Positions 1 to 7,292 of a DNA stretch of 16,350 nucleotides are shown here, piece by piece. This DNA is from JAUXFS01 sp050329575. GTDB taxonomy: Bacteria > Pseudomonadota > Alphaproteobacteria > Rhodospirillales > Defluviicoccaceae. The notes beneath the pieces were generated by a model, which saw nothing but the letters and a program-made list of their open reading frames with translations, had not been told where the DNA came from and did no database searches. The stretch lies in the NCBI GenBank assembly GCA_050329575.1, contig JBHJOP010000033.1:1-16350 (forward strand), in the 5' to 3' direction. The translations under genes and the position numbers were made by a program. Numbering within the stretch: the first letter of the stretch is position 1; each line of letters starts with the position of its first letter.

Positions 1-1
1 C

Positions 2-1003
2 CGCAGCGTCGCCGGCTATCTCGGTGTCGATGCCGGCGAGGTGGTGTTCACGGCCGGCGCCACCGCCGCGATCAACCTGGTCGCCCACGCGCTCGGCGCG
101 ACGCTGGTGGCCGGCGACGAGGTGGTGATCTCGGCGGCCGAGCACCACAGCAACATCGTGCCCTGGCAGATGCTGCGCGACCGCCGCGGCGTGCGACTGC
201 GCGTATTGCCGGTGACCGACGACGGCCGGCTCGACGGCGCCGCGCTCGAGCACGTGGTGACCGGACGCTGCCGACTGGTCGCCGTCACCCACGTCTCCAA
301 CGTCACCGGCGCGATCACCGATGTGCCGCCGATCGTCGACGCGGCGCGGGCGGTCGGCGCCCGGGTGCTGCTCGACGGCGCGCAGCGAACCCCGCATGGG
401 CCCCTCGACCTGCCGGCGCTCGGTGTCGACCTCTACGCCTTCTCGGGCCACAAGATGTTCGCGCCGACCGGCGTCGGGGTGCTGTGGGGGCGGCGGGAGG
501 TGCTGGCGGCGCTGCCGCCGGCGCTCGGCGGCGGCGGGATGATCCGCAGCGTCTCCCTCGAGCGCTCCAGCCATGCCCCGCCGCCCGACCGCTTCGAGGC
601 CGGAACCCCGCCGATCGCCCAGGCGATCGGTCTCGGGGCCGTTTGCGACTGGCTGCGCGGCCTCGACTGGCCGGCGATCGCGGCCCACGAGCGCGGGCTG
701 ACCCACCGCCTGCTCGAGGGCCTCGCCGGGTTGGCGGGCGTGCGCCTGATCGGACCGGGCGACACGGAGGCCCGGATCGGCGTCGTCTCCTTCGACGTCG
801 CCGGCGCCCATCCCCACGATGTCTGCCAGGTCCTCGACCGCGACGGGGTCGCGCTGCGCGGCGGCCATCACTGCGCAGAGCCGCTGATGCAGCGCTTCGG
901 CGTGACCGGCAGCAGCCGTGCCTCGATCGCCCTCTACAACGACGAGGCCGACATCGACGCGCTGCTCGCGGGCCTGCAGCGGGCGATCCGGGTGCTGCGA
1001 TGA
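2..1003 (+). CDS. sufS: Cysteine desulfurase SufS (5' end outside window)
   Basis: PLP-dependent cysteine desulfurase that removes sulfur from cysteine as an enzyme persulfide for Fe-S cluster assembly. The reading frame is open to the left edge, and 333 residues are visible of about 400-410 usual for the family, so roughly 75 N-terminal residues are missing. Visible family marks are the FTAGATAAINLVAHALG block, EHHSNIVPWQ with the His that stacks on PLP, the DGAQ Asp, the Schiff-base Lys in SGHKM (codon 452-454), and the catalytic Cys in RGGHHCAEPL (codon 872-874). The RxGHHCAxPL form places it in the SufS (group II) branch rather than IscS/NifS. Its stop overlaps the sufU start (ATGA), so the two are probably translated together. 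This is likely the distal part of a suf operon whose other genes lie to the left. Confidence 0.95.
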   Translation, partial: RSVAGYLGVDAGEVVFTAGATAAINLVAHALGATLVAGDEVVISAAEHHSNIVPWQMLRDRRGVRLRVLPVTDDGRLDGAALEHVVTGRCRLVAVTHVSNVTGAITDVPPIVDAARAVGARVLLDGAQRTPHGPLDLPALGVDLYAFSGHKMFAPTGVGVLWGRREVLAALPPALGGGGMIRSVSLERSSHAPPPDRFEAGTPPIAQAIGLGAVCDWLRGLDWPAIAAHERGLTHRLLEGLAGLAGVRLIGPGDTEARIGVVSFDVAGAHPHDVCQVLDRDGVALRGGHHCAEPLMQRFGVTGSSRASIALYNDEADIDALLAGLQRAIRVLR

Positions 1004-1434
1004 CCGACGACCTCTACCAGGCGGCGATCATGGATCGGGCCGGGCGGGCGGCCCGCGATCGGCCGCTCGTCGATGCGGACGGCCGGGCGACCGCCGACAA
1101 CCCGCTGTGCGGCGATCGGGTGACCATCGAGGTGCGGCTGGACGGCGATCGGATCGCCGCGCTCGGCTACCGGGTGCGCGGCTGCGCGCTGTGCCGGGCG
1201 TCGACGGCGACGATCTCCGAATCGGTGATCGGGATCACCGCGGCCGAGGTCGCCGTCGGCGAGGCCGTCCTCGGCGCCGTGCTGGCCGGATCGGTCCCCA
1301 CGGCTTCGGATCGATGGGCGGCGCTGGCGATGTTCCGGCCGGTGCGCGACCACCGCAGCCGCCATTCCTGCGTGCGGCTGCCGTTCGACGCCCTCGCCGA
1401 GGCGATCCGCCGGGGGCGAGCGTCAACGCCTTGA
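1000..1434 (+). CDS. sufU: SufU-type zinc sulfurtransferase / NifU-like scaffold protein
   Basis: A 144-residue NifU/IscU-family protein of the SufU branch, which accepts persulfide sulfur from SufS. Cys37 and Asp39 (NPLCGD), Cys62 (RGCALC) and Cys124 (RHSCVRLP) have exactly the spacing of the zinc ligands Cys41, Asp43, Cys66 and Cys128 of Bacillus subtilis SufU. The 61 residues between Cys62 and Cys124 include the insertion that separates SufU from IscU. The ATG overlaps the sufS stop codon, which fits a SufS-SufU partner pair. The protein has one extra cysteine, Cys65, where SufU proteins more often have serine. Assignment to SufU rather than IscU is strong on spacing; whether it acts as a transferase or a scaffold in this host is inferred. 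Confidence 0.9.
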   Translation: MTDDLYQAAIMDRAGRAARDRPLVDADGRATADNPLCGDRVTIEVRLDGDRIAALGYRVRGCALCRASTATISESVIGITAAEVAVGEAVLGAVLAGSVPTASDRWAALAMFRPVRDHRSRHSCVRLPFDALAEAIRRGRASTP

Positions 1435-1469
1435 GCGCGCAGGGACGCCGGGGCGCCGCATCTTCCCTG

Positions 1470-1498
1470 TTGTTCCGCGGTCGAACCGGCGGTATTGC
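1470..1498 (+). promoter_or_regulatory. Weak candidate sigma70-like promoter for the GGDEF/EAL gene
   Basis: TTGTTC (1470-1475) and TATTGC (1493-1498) are separated by 17 bp. Each matches only 3 of 6 consensus bases. Transcription would begin near 1505, leaving a short leader with a GGAG ribosome site at 1520-1523 before the TTG at 1534. This would rule out the upstream TTG at 1495. The 99-nt gap after sufU shows no clear terminator, so read-through from suf is also possible. Confidence 0.22.
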
Positions 1499-1533
1499 CA
1501 ACGGGGTCGGGACACCGCCGGAGACGTTCCCGC

Positions 1534-4500
1534 TTGCCTGCGCCGCTCACGGTTCTGATCATCGACGCGCATCGGCCGGCCGCCGAGCGCATGGTGCAGG
1601 TGCTGCGCACGGAATGGCCCGGACTGATCTGGGATCGGGTCGAGACGCTCGAGGAGCTGTCGGCGCGGCTGCGGGGCGAGACCTGGGACGTCTTGCTCTG
1701 CGCTGCCGACATCCAGGGACTGGATGGCGAAGTCGTTCTCGACGGACGGCCGCGGGCCGGCGCACCGCCGTTGATCGTTGTCGCCGAGGCGTTGCCGGTC
1801 GAGCGCGCGGCGGCGCTGATGCGGGCGGGCGCCGCCGACCTGGTCGACGCCCTCACTCTCGCCGGGCTCACCGCCGCCGTCGGACGGGCGCTCGACCGGG
1901 CGCCGGCGGCCGCCACCACCGGCCGCCGCACCGCGCACGGCGGCGGGTCCGCGGAGCGCCACCGGCACGGGGACGCGCTGCGCGACAGCGAAGCCCGCGT
2001 TCGCGCCATCGCCGATTCGCTGCCCTCGCAGATCGCCTATGTCGACCGCGACCAGCGCTACCGCTTCAACAACCGCGCCTACGAGGACTGGTTCGGGCTG
2101 TCGCGGGAGGACTGCTACGGAAGGCTGGTGAAGGATGTCCTCGGCGACGAGAACTATCGCGCGGTCGGAGCGCATGTCGAGCGGGCGCTCGCCGGCGAGC
2201 GTGTCCAGTACGAGTATCTCAGTCGCCACGGCAACCGCGAGCGATATGCCGACGTCACCTACATCCCCGACATCGGCACGGACGGGACCGTTCACGGGTT
2301 CTACGCGCTGGTCAACGACGTCACCGAGCGCAAGCGGGTCGAGCAGTCGCTTCGCGTCCTGCATACCGTCGCCGCCTCGCAGGAGTTGAGCTTCGGCGAC
2401 AAGCTGGCGGCGTTGCTGCGATGCGGCTGCGAGCAGCTGAACCTGCCGATCGGCATCGTCTCGAAGATCGAGGGCGACCGGTACGCCGTCGTCGCGGCGT
2501 CGACGCCGGACGGATCGATCCGCCCCGGCGACGCGTTCGACCTCGGCAACACCTATTGCCGGGAGACGGTGGCAGCCGGCGACGTCATCGGCTTCGAACA
2601 CGCGAGCGCCTCCGCCTGGAAGACCCACCCCTGCCATCGCGAGATGCGGCTGGAGTCCTACATCGGCACGCCGGTGATCGTCGGCGAGGCGGTGTACGGC
2701 ACGCTCAACTTTTCCAGCTTCAGACCACGCGAGACCCACTTCACGGCCACCGATCGCGAGATCCTGCGCCTGATGGCCCAATGGATCGGCGGCGACATCG
2801 CGAGACTGCAGACGGAGGAGACGCTCAGGGACCAGGAGAAACGCATCCGCGACATCACCGACGCCCTGCCGTCGCAGATCGCCTATGTCGATCGCGACCA
2901 GATCTATCGGTTCAATAACAAGGCCTACGAAGACTGGTACGGCATCCCGGCGTCGGCGTGCCGCGGCCGTCACGTCAGCGAGGTGCTGGGGAGCAACTAC
3001 GAGCGCGTCAGGCCCCATATCGACCGGGCGCTGCAAGGGGAGAGGGTTCGCTTCGAATACGTCGGGCACTATGCCGACGGCGACCGCTATGCCGAGGTCA
3101 GCTATGTTCCCGATCTCGGCGACCACGGCGCGGTGCGGGGGTTCTACGGTCTCGTCCACGACATCACCGAGCGCCGGCGGACGGAGGCGGCGCTGCGGGC
3201 CAGCGAGACCAACTTCCGGATCATCGCCGAGACCATCCGCGACGTGTTCTGGATCAGCACGCCCGGCATGGAACGGATGATCTACGTCAGCCCGGCCTAC
3301 GAGGAGATCTGGGGGCTCAGCTGCGACAGCCTCTACCGCTCGCCGCGGTCGTTCCTCGACGCCGTCCATCCGGAGGATCGCCCGCGCCTCGACGCCGCCG
3401 CCGAGGGGCTCGCCGAGGGCCGGTGGGATTACGAGTATCGAATCGTCCGACCCGATGGCACTCTCCGGTGGATCCACGACCGTGGATTCCCGGTGTTCGA
3501 CGATGGCGGCAACCTGGTGCGCATGGTCGGGGCGGCGACCGACATCACCCGGCGCAAGCAGACGGAGGAAAATCTCCGCAAGCTGTCGCAAGCGGTACAG
3601 CAGAGCCCGGTCTCGGTCGTGATCACCGACCTCGGCGGCGACATCGAATACGTCAACCCCAAGTTCGCGGAGGTGACCGGATACGCCGCCGAGGAGGTGA
3701 TCGGCCGGAATCCACGGGTGCTGAAGTCAGGCTTCGTCGCGGCAGAGATCTACGAGGAGCTGTGGCAGACGATCGGTGCGGGCAACGAATGGCGCGGCGA
3801 ATTGCTCAACCGCAAGAAGGACGGGACGCTGTTCTGGGAGTTCGCCTCGATCTCGCCGATCAAGACCGACGACGGCCGCATCACCCACTTCGTCGCCGTC
3901 AAGGAGGACATCACCGTCCGCAAGGAGTACGAGGAGCGCCTGCTGCATCAGGCCAGCTTCGACGACCTCACGGGACTGCCCAATCGGCTGCTGACGCTGG
4001 ACCGTGTCGACCAGGCGATCGCGCGGGCCCGGCGCGGCCACCAATCGGTGGCGGTGGCGTTCATCGATCTCGACGATTTCAAGGCGATAAACGACACCCT
4101 CGGCCATTCCGCGGGCGACGCCCTGCTGGTGGAGGCCGCCCGTCGTCTCACCGCCAGCGTGCGCGCCGGCGACACCGTCGGCCGGCTCGGGGGCGACGAG
4201 TTCGTCATCGTGCTGCCCGACCTCAGCGAGGGACGGCAGGCGGAGGTCGTCGCCGACAAGATCCTCGCAGCCTTCCGCCAGCCGTTCCCGCGCGAAGGCG
4301 GCGAGGCGACCATCACCACCAGCATCGGCATCTCGGTCTTTCCCGCCGACGGGGATGACGCCCACGCCTTGCTGCGCAACGCCGACGCGGCGATGTATCA
4401 GGCGAAGGCCGCGGGCCGGAACACGGGCCGGTTCTTCACTCCGCAGGTGAACCGCCAGGCCGTCAGGCGCTCCGACGTCGAGCACCACCTGCGCCATGCC

Positions 4501-5277
4501 CTCGACCGCCGGGAGCTGTTCGTCGTCTACCATCCGATGTTCGATCTGCGCCATAACCGGCTGGTGGGCGCCGAGGCGCTGCTGCGGTGGGAGAATCCGG
4601 ATCTCGGGCCGGTGGCCCCGGAATACTTCGTGCCGGTCGCCGAGAACAGCGGGCTGATCGAGCGGCTCGGCGAGTTCGTGGTGCGCACCGCCTGCCGCGA
4701 AAGCGCCGCCTGGCCGACGGTGGCGGAAATGCCGATGCGGGTTGCGATCAACGTTTCGTCCCGCCAGTTCCGAGGCGACAAGCTGGCGCTCCTGTTGGAG
4801 AACGCGCTGGAAGACAACCGGCTGACGCCGTCCCGAGTGGAGATCGAAATCACCGAACGGGTCCTCGTCGACGACTCGCCGCAGACCATCGCGACCCTGA
4901 CGGCGCTGAGCGCGATCGGGATCCGGATCTCCGTCGACGATTTCGGCACCGGCTATTCGTCGATCAGCTATCTGAAGCGGTTCCCCGTCAGCGTCCTGAA
5001 GATCGACCGATCGTTCGTGCGTGACATCACCACCAGTCCTTCGGACGCGGCGCTCGCGATCGCGATGATCGGCATGGCCCACAGTCTCGGCATCGAGGTG
5101 GTCGCCGAGGGTGTGGAAACCGAGGAGCAACTGGCCTTCCTCCGCTTCCACGGCTGCGATCTGGCGCAAGGGGACTGGTTCGCGCGGCCGATGTCGTCGG
5201 AGGCGTTCGCCGAGTTCGTCGCCGTTCGCGGCGGCCGGTGCCTGCCGACGCTGCGCCCGGCGTGGCAACGGGCGTAA
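1534..5277 (+). CDS. Multidomain c-di-GMP protein: degenerate REC-PAS-GAF-PAS-PAS-PAS-GGDEF-EAL
   Basis: A 1247-residue protein, probably cytoplasmic (no membrane segment or signal peptide seen), that can make and degrade c-di-GMP. Approximate order: receiver-like fold 1-120, PAS 152-272, GAF 274-430, PAS 431-553, PAS 555-680, PAS 682-804, GGDEF 805-970, EAL 980-1240. The cyclase site is intact (RLGGDEF, with GGDEF at 886-890) and has an RxxD inhibitory site, RAGD at 877-880. The EAL domain keeps GAEALLRW (E1014), NVSSRQF, EITERVL, DDFGTGYSS, KIDRSF and EGVET. The family YQP Gln is His (YHP). The receiver domain lacks the phosphoacceptor Asp (Ala57 at that site). Start choice: TTG at 1534 has GGAG 10 nt upstream and begins MPAPLTVLIID, a normal receiver start; an in-frame TTG at 1495 would add 13 Arg-rich residues. 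The gene converges on the hydroxylase FAD-subunit gene with a 6-nt gap. Confidence 0.93.
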   Translation: MPAPLTVLIIDAHRPAAERMVQVLRTEWPGLIWDRVETLEELSARLRGETWDVLLCAADIQGLDGEVVLDGRPRAGAPPLIVVAEALPVERAAALMRAGAADLVDALTLAGLTAAVGRALDRAPAAATTGRRTAHGGGSAERHRHGDALRDSEARVRAIADSLPSQIAYVDRDQRYRFNNRAYEDWFGLSREDCYGRLVKDVLGDENYRAVGAHVERALAGERVQYEYLSRHGNRERYADVTYIPDIGTDGTVHGFYALVNDVTERKRVEQSLRVLHTVAASQELSFGDKLAALLRCGCEQLNLPIGIVSKIEGDRYAVVAASTPDGSIRPGDAFDLGNTYCRETVAAGDVIGFEHASASAWKTHPCHREMRLESYIGTPVIVGEAVYGTLNFSSFRPRETHFTATDREILRLMAQWIGGDIARLQTEETLRDQEKRIRDITDALPSQIAYVDRDQIYRFNNKAYEDWYGIPASACRGRHVSEVLGSNYERVRPHIDRALQGERVRFEYVGHYADGDRYAEVSYVPDLGDHGAVRGFYGLVHDITERRRTEAALRASETNFRIIAETIRDVFWISTPGMERMIYVSPAYEEIWGLSCDSLYRSPRSFLDAVHPEDRPRLDAAAEGLAEGRWDYEYRIVRPDGTLRWIHDRGFPVFDDGGNLVRMVGAATDITRRKQTEENLRKLSQAVQQSPVSVVITDLGGDIEYVNPKFAEVTGYAAEEVIGRNPRVLKSGFVAAEIYEELWQTIGAGNEWRGELLNRKKDGTLFWEFASISPIKTDDGRITHFVAVKEDITVRKEYEERLLHQASFDDLTGLPNRLLTLDRVDQAIARARRGHQSVAVAFIDLDDFKAINDTLGHSAGDALLVEAARRLTASVRAGDTVGRLGGDEFVIVLPDLSEGRQAEVVADKILAAFRQPFPREGGEATITTSIGISVFPADGDDAHALLRNADAAMYQAKAAGRNTGRFFTPQVNRQAVRRSDVEHHLRHALDRRELFVVYHPMFDLRHNRLVGAEALLRWENPDLGPVAPEYFVPVAENSGLIERLGEFVVRTACRESAAWPTVAEMPMRVAINVSSRQFRGDKLALLLENALEDNRLTPSRVEIEITERVLVDDSPQTIATLTALSAIGIRISVDDFGTGYSSISYLKRFPVSVLKIDRSFVRDITTSPSDAALAIAMIGMAHSLGIEVVAEGVETEEQLAFLRFHGCDLAQGDWFARPMSSEAFAEFVAVRGGRCLPTLRPAWQRA

Positions 5278-5283
5278 GCGTGC

Positions 5284-6078
5284 TCAGCAAGCGGCCGCCA
5301 CCGCGCGGCCAGCCATGACCGAGACGAGGTGCGCCCGGTAGTCGGCGGCGGCGTGGAGATCGGCGTTGAGGCCGTCGGCCGCGATCGCGCATCCGGCGAG
5401 CCCATCCGGGTGGAAGCGTTCGGTCAGCGCCGCTTCCATGGCGGGCACCCGGAAGACGCACGGGCCGGCCCCGGTCACCGCGAGGCGAACACCGCCGGCG
5501 GTCGCGGCGACCATCACCCCGGCCACGGCATAGCCCGATCCACGCTGCCGGAACTTGGCGTAGGCCGCCCTTCGCGGGATCGGAAACCGCACCGCCACCA
5601 CCGGTTCGTCGGCCTCCAGGGCGGTTTCGAACAAGCCGGTGAAGAAGCCGTCGGCGGCGATCCGGCGGCGGTCGGTCTCGATGGTGGCGCCGAGTGCGAG
5701 CACGGCGGCCGGGTAGTCGGCGGCGGGGTCGTTGTTGGCGATCGCGCCGCCGAGGGTGCCGCGGTTGCGGACCTGCGGATCGCCGATGCCGCGCGCGAGA
5801 TCGGCGAGCCCCGGGATCGCGGCCCGCACGATCGCGGACGTCGCCACCGCATCGTGGGAGGCCATCGCGCCGACCACCAGCCGATCGCCATCGATGCGGA
5901 TCGCCGCCAGGCCGTCGATGGCGGCGAGATCGATGAGGTCGGAGGGAGCGGCGAGGCGCTGCTTGAGGGCGGGGATCAGGGTCATGCCGCCGGACAGGAA
6001 CCGCCCGTTCGGCGCCGCGCGCAGCAGGGCGACGGCCTCGGCGACGGTCGCGGGACGGTGATAGGAGAACGGACGCAT
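5284..6078 (-). CDS. FAD-binding medium subunit, xanthine dehydrogenase / CO dehydrogenase (CoxM-like) family
   Basis: A 264-residue medium subunit of a molybdenum hydroxylase. In this family it carries FAD and passes electrons from the [2Fe-2S] subunit to the acceptor. It begins MRPFSYHRPATVAEAV, as these proteins do, and has both FAD loops: SGGMTLIP (29-36), matching AGGxSLxP, and GTLGGAIANNDPAADYPA (from 107), matching the T(I/L)GG loop. Length is slightly short of the usual 265-290. The ATG lies 7 nt after the stop of the [2Fe-2S] subunit gene, so the two are cotranscribed. The substrate cannot be told, because the large molybdenum-binding subunit that sets specificity is not in the window; aldehyde, purine, CO or another aromatic heterocycle are all possible. 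Confidence 0.92.
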   Translation of the reverse strand: MRPFSYHRPATVAEAVALLRAAPNGRFLSGGMTLIPALKQRLAAPSDLIDLAAIDGLAAIRIDGDRLVVGAMASHDAVATSAIVRAAIPGLADLARGIGDPQVRNRGTLGGAIANNDPAADYPAAVLALGATIETDRRRIAADGFFTGLFETALEADEPVVAVRFPIPRRAAYAKFRQRGSGYAVAGVMVAATAGGVRLAVTGAGPCVFRVPAMEAALTERFHPDGLAGCAIAADGLNADLHAAADYRAHLVSVMAGRAVAAAC

Positions 6079-6085
6079 CGGCGGC

Positions 6086-6574
6086 TCACCCCCGGCGCCC
6101 GGCCGCGGCGGCCGCCATCGCCCGGGCGCCGGAGCGAATGGCGGCGACGATGGTGCGATAGCCGGTGCAGCGGCAGAGGTTGCCGTCGAGCCAAGCCTCG
6201 ATCTCCGCGTCCGCGGGGTCGGGGTTGCGGGTCACGAGATCGATCGCGCTCATCACCATGCCGGGCGTGCAGAAGCCGCATTGAAGGGCGTGATGGCGGC
6301 GGAACGCGTCCTGCATCGGATGCAGCGTCGCGCCGTCGGCGAGGCCCTCGATGGTCGTCACCCGGGCGCCGGCGGCCTGGACGGCGAGCAGGGTGCAGGA
6401 CTTGACGCTGCGGCCGTCGACCAGCACCACGCAGGCGCCGCAGTGGCCGGTATCGCAGCCGACGTGGGTGCCGGTCAGTCGCAGAGGGTCGCGCAGAACC
6501 TCGACGAGCAGGGTCCGCGGCTCGATATCGATCGCCACCGGCCGCCCGTTCACCGTCATCGCCACCGCGGTCAC
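6086..6574 (-). CDS. [2Fe-2S] small subunit, xanthine dehydrogenase / CO dehydrogenase (CoxS-like) family
   Basis: A 162-residue iron-sulfur subunit that relays electrons between the molybdenum centre and FAD. The N-terminal plant-type ferredoxin cluster is bound by Cys40, Cys45, Cys48 and Cys60 (CDTGHCGAC, then C-x11-C). The C-terminal helical-bundle cluster is bound by Cys99 and Cys102 (QCGFCTPGM) and Cys134 and Cys136 (LCRCTGYR). All eight ligands are present, so the subunit looks functional. The start is GTG at 6574, six nt after a perfect AGGAGG; an in-frame ATG at 6559 lacks such a site. It sits between the CoxG-like gene (32-nt gap) and the FAD-subunit gene (7-nt gap). The C-terminal tail is Ala-rich. 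No large subunit is adjacent on either side. Confidence 0.95.
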   Translation of the reverse strand: MTAVAMTVNGRPVAIDIEPRTLLVEVLRDPLRLTGTHVGCDTGHCGACVVLVDGRSVKSCTLLAVQAAGARVTTIEGLADGATLHPMQDAFRRHHALQCGFCTPGMVMSAIDLVTRNPDPADAEIEAWLDGNLCRCTGYRTIVAAIRSGARAMAAAAAGRRG

Positions 6575-6580
6575 GTCGTT

Positions 6581-6586
6581 CCTCCT
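6581..6586 (-). promoter_or_regulatory. Perfect Shine-Dalgarno site fixing the GTG start of the [2Fe-2S] subunit
   Basis: AGGAGG on the minus strand, six nt before the GTG at 6574. It is the only full-consensus ribosome site I noted in the window and decides between the GTG and the later ATG at 6559. Confidence 0.8.
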
Positions 6587-6606
6587 CGCCTTGTCATCCC
6601 TTCCCC

Positions 6607-7179
6607 CTACGACAACAGAAACAGCACCAGCGCGACGACCGCGACCAGAGCGGGCGCCCAGACGAGGGCGGGCAGGGCGGGGCCGGTGCCGGTGTCCGTG
6701 TCGGTGTCCGTTTCGGTGTCGGGGGGCTCGATCGCCACACCGCCGGCGACGATCGTCTCGAAGCGCGCGAAGAACTCGTCGGCGATCTTGCGGGCGGCGG
6801 CCTCGACGAGACGCGCGCCGAGCTGCGCCAGCTTGCCGCCGACCGTCGCCTCGACGTCGTAGCGGAGCACGGTCGCATCGTCGTCCGCCTCCAGATCGAC
6901 GGTCGCGGCCCCGCGGGCGAACCCGGCGACGCCGCCGTCGCCCTCGCCGATGATCCGGCAGCGGCGCGGCGGATCGACGTCGGCGAGCACGATACGGCCC
7001 TGGAAGCGAGCCTCGAGCGGACCGATGCGGGTCGCCACCCAGGCCGCGAACCGGCCCTCGCCGTCGGGCTCCAGGCGTTCGCATCCGGCCAGGCTGCGGC
7101 GCAGCACGTCGGGATCGTTGAGCGCCGCCCAGACGGCCGCGCGCGGCGCCGCGATGCGCCGGGACGCGCTCAGCTGCAT
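6607..7179 (-). CDS. coxG: CoxG-family SRPBCC protein with C-terminal membrane anchor
   Basis: A 190-residue member of the CoxG family (carbon monoxide dehydrogenase subunit G, a START/SRPBCC hydrophobic-cavity fold). Family marks are APRAAVWAALNDPDVLRRSLAGCERLE near the N-terminus (given here as a continuous family block, residues 11-37), IGPLEARFQGRIVLADVDPP, GFARGAATVDL, VGGKLAQLGARLVEAAARK and FFARF. After the fold comes an acidic Thr-Asp repeat linker (about 152-163) and a C-terminal hydrophobic segment (about 169-190) ending without a tail, as in membrane-anchored CoxG. Family members are linked to molybdenum CO dehydrogenase maturation or membrane coupling, and lipid or quinone binding has been proposed; the role here is inferred. 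It is first in a probable operon with the two hydroxylase subunits. A GGGAG about 12 nt before the ATG is a weakly spaced ribosome site. Confidence 0.87.
   Translation of the reverse strand: MQLSASRRIAAPRAAVWAALNDPDVLRRSLAGCERLEPDGEGRFAAWVATRIGPLEARFQGRIVLADVDPPRRCRIIGEGDGGVAGFARGAATVDLEADDDATVLRYDVEATVGGKLAQLGARLVEAAARKIADEFFARFETIVAGGVAIEPPDTETDTDTDTGTGPALPALVWAPALVAVVALVLFLLS
6685..6720 (-). repeat. Imperfect hexanucleotide repeat inside the coxG linker
   Basis: Six consecutive 6-bp units on the plus strand (GGTGCC, GGTGTC, CGTGTC, GGTGTC, CGTTTC, GGTGTC) encode the Thr-Asp/Gly linker (ETDTDTDTGTG) before the membrane anchor. Because units are 6 bp, gain or loss would keep the frame and change linker length by two residues. 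Confidence 0.75.
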
Positions 7180-7227
7180 GGCGCGGGTTTTCTCCCTGTC
7201 CGGTCGCGGTGGAGTCGGTACCGGAGC

Positions 7228-7256
7228 AGGCTACCCCGACGGCGGCGGTCGGACAA
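7228..7256 (-). promoter_or_regulatory. Candidate promoter for the coxG-small subunit-medium subunit operon
   Basis: On the minus strand TTGTCC (7256-7251) and TAGCCT (7233-7228) are 17 bp apart, matching consensus at 4/6 and 3/6. The start would lie near 7220, about 40 nt before the coxG ATG. A small inverted repeat, CCGAC-N7-GTCGG (7236-7252), lies within the spacer and could be an operator or a weak stem ending the rubredoxin transcript. No T-run is present. The call is weak. Confidence 0.25.
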
Positions 7257-7292
7257 GCCCGCCCCGCCGGCCGGCCATCGCCGCCGTCCGGG

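Noticed and set aside
1495..1533. TTG at 1495 as the start of the GGDEF/EAL protein
   Set aside because: It has no good ribosome site, would add an Arg-rich 13-residue lead, and lies at the candidate -10. The TTG at 1534 has GGAG at 10 nt and matches a normal receiver start. The choice is still not certain.
5284..7179. Calling the operon an aerobic CO dehydrogenase
   Set aside because: The small and medium subunits and CoxG-like proteins also occur with other molybdenum hydroxylases. The large subunit with its diagnostic active-site loop is not in the window.
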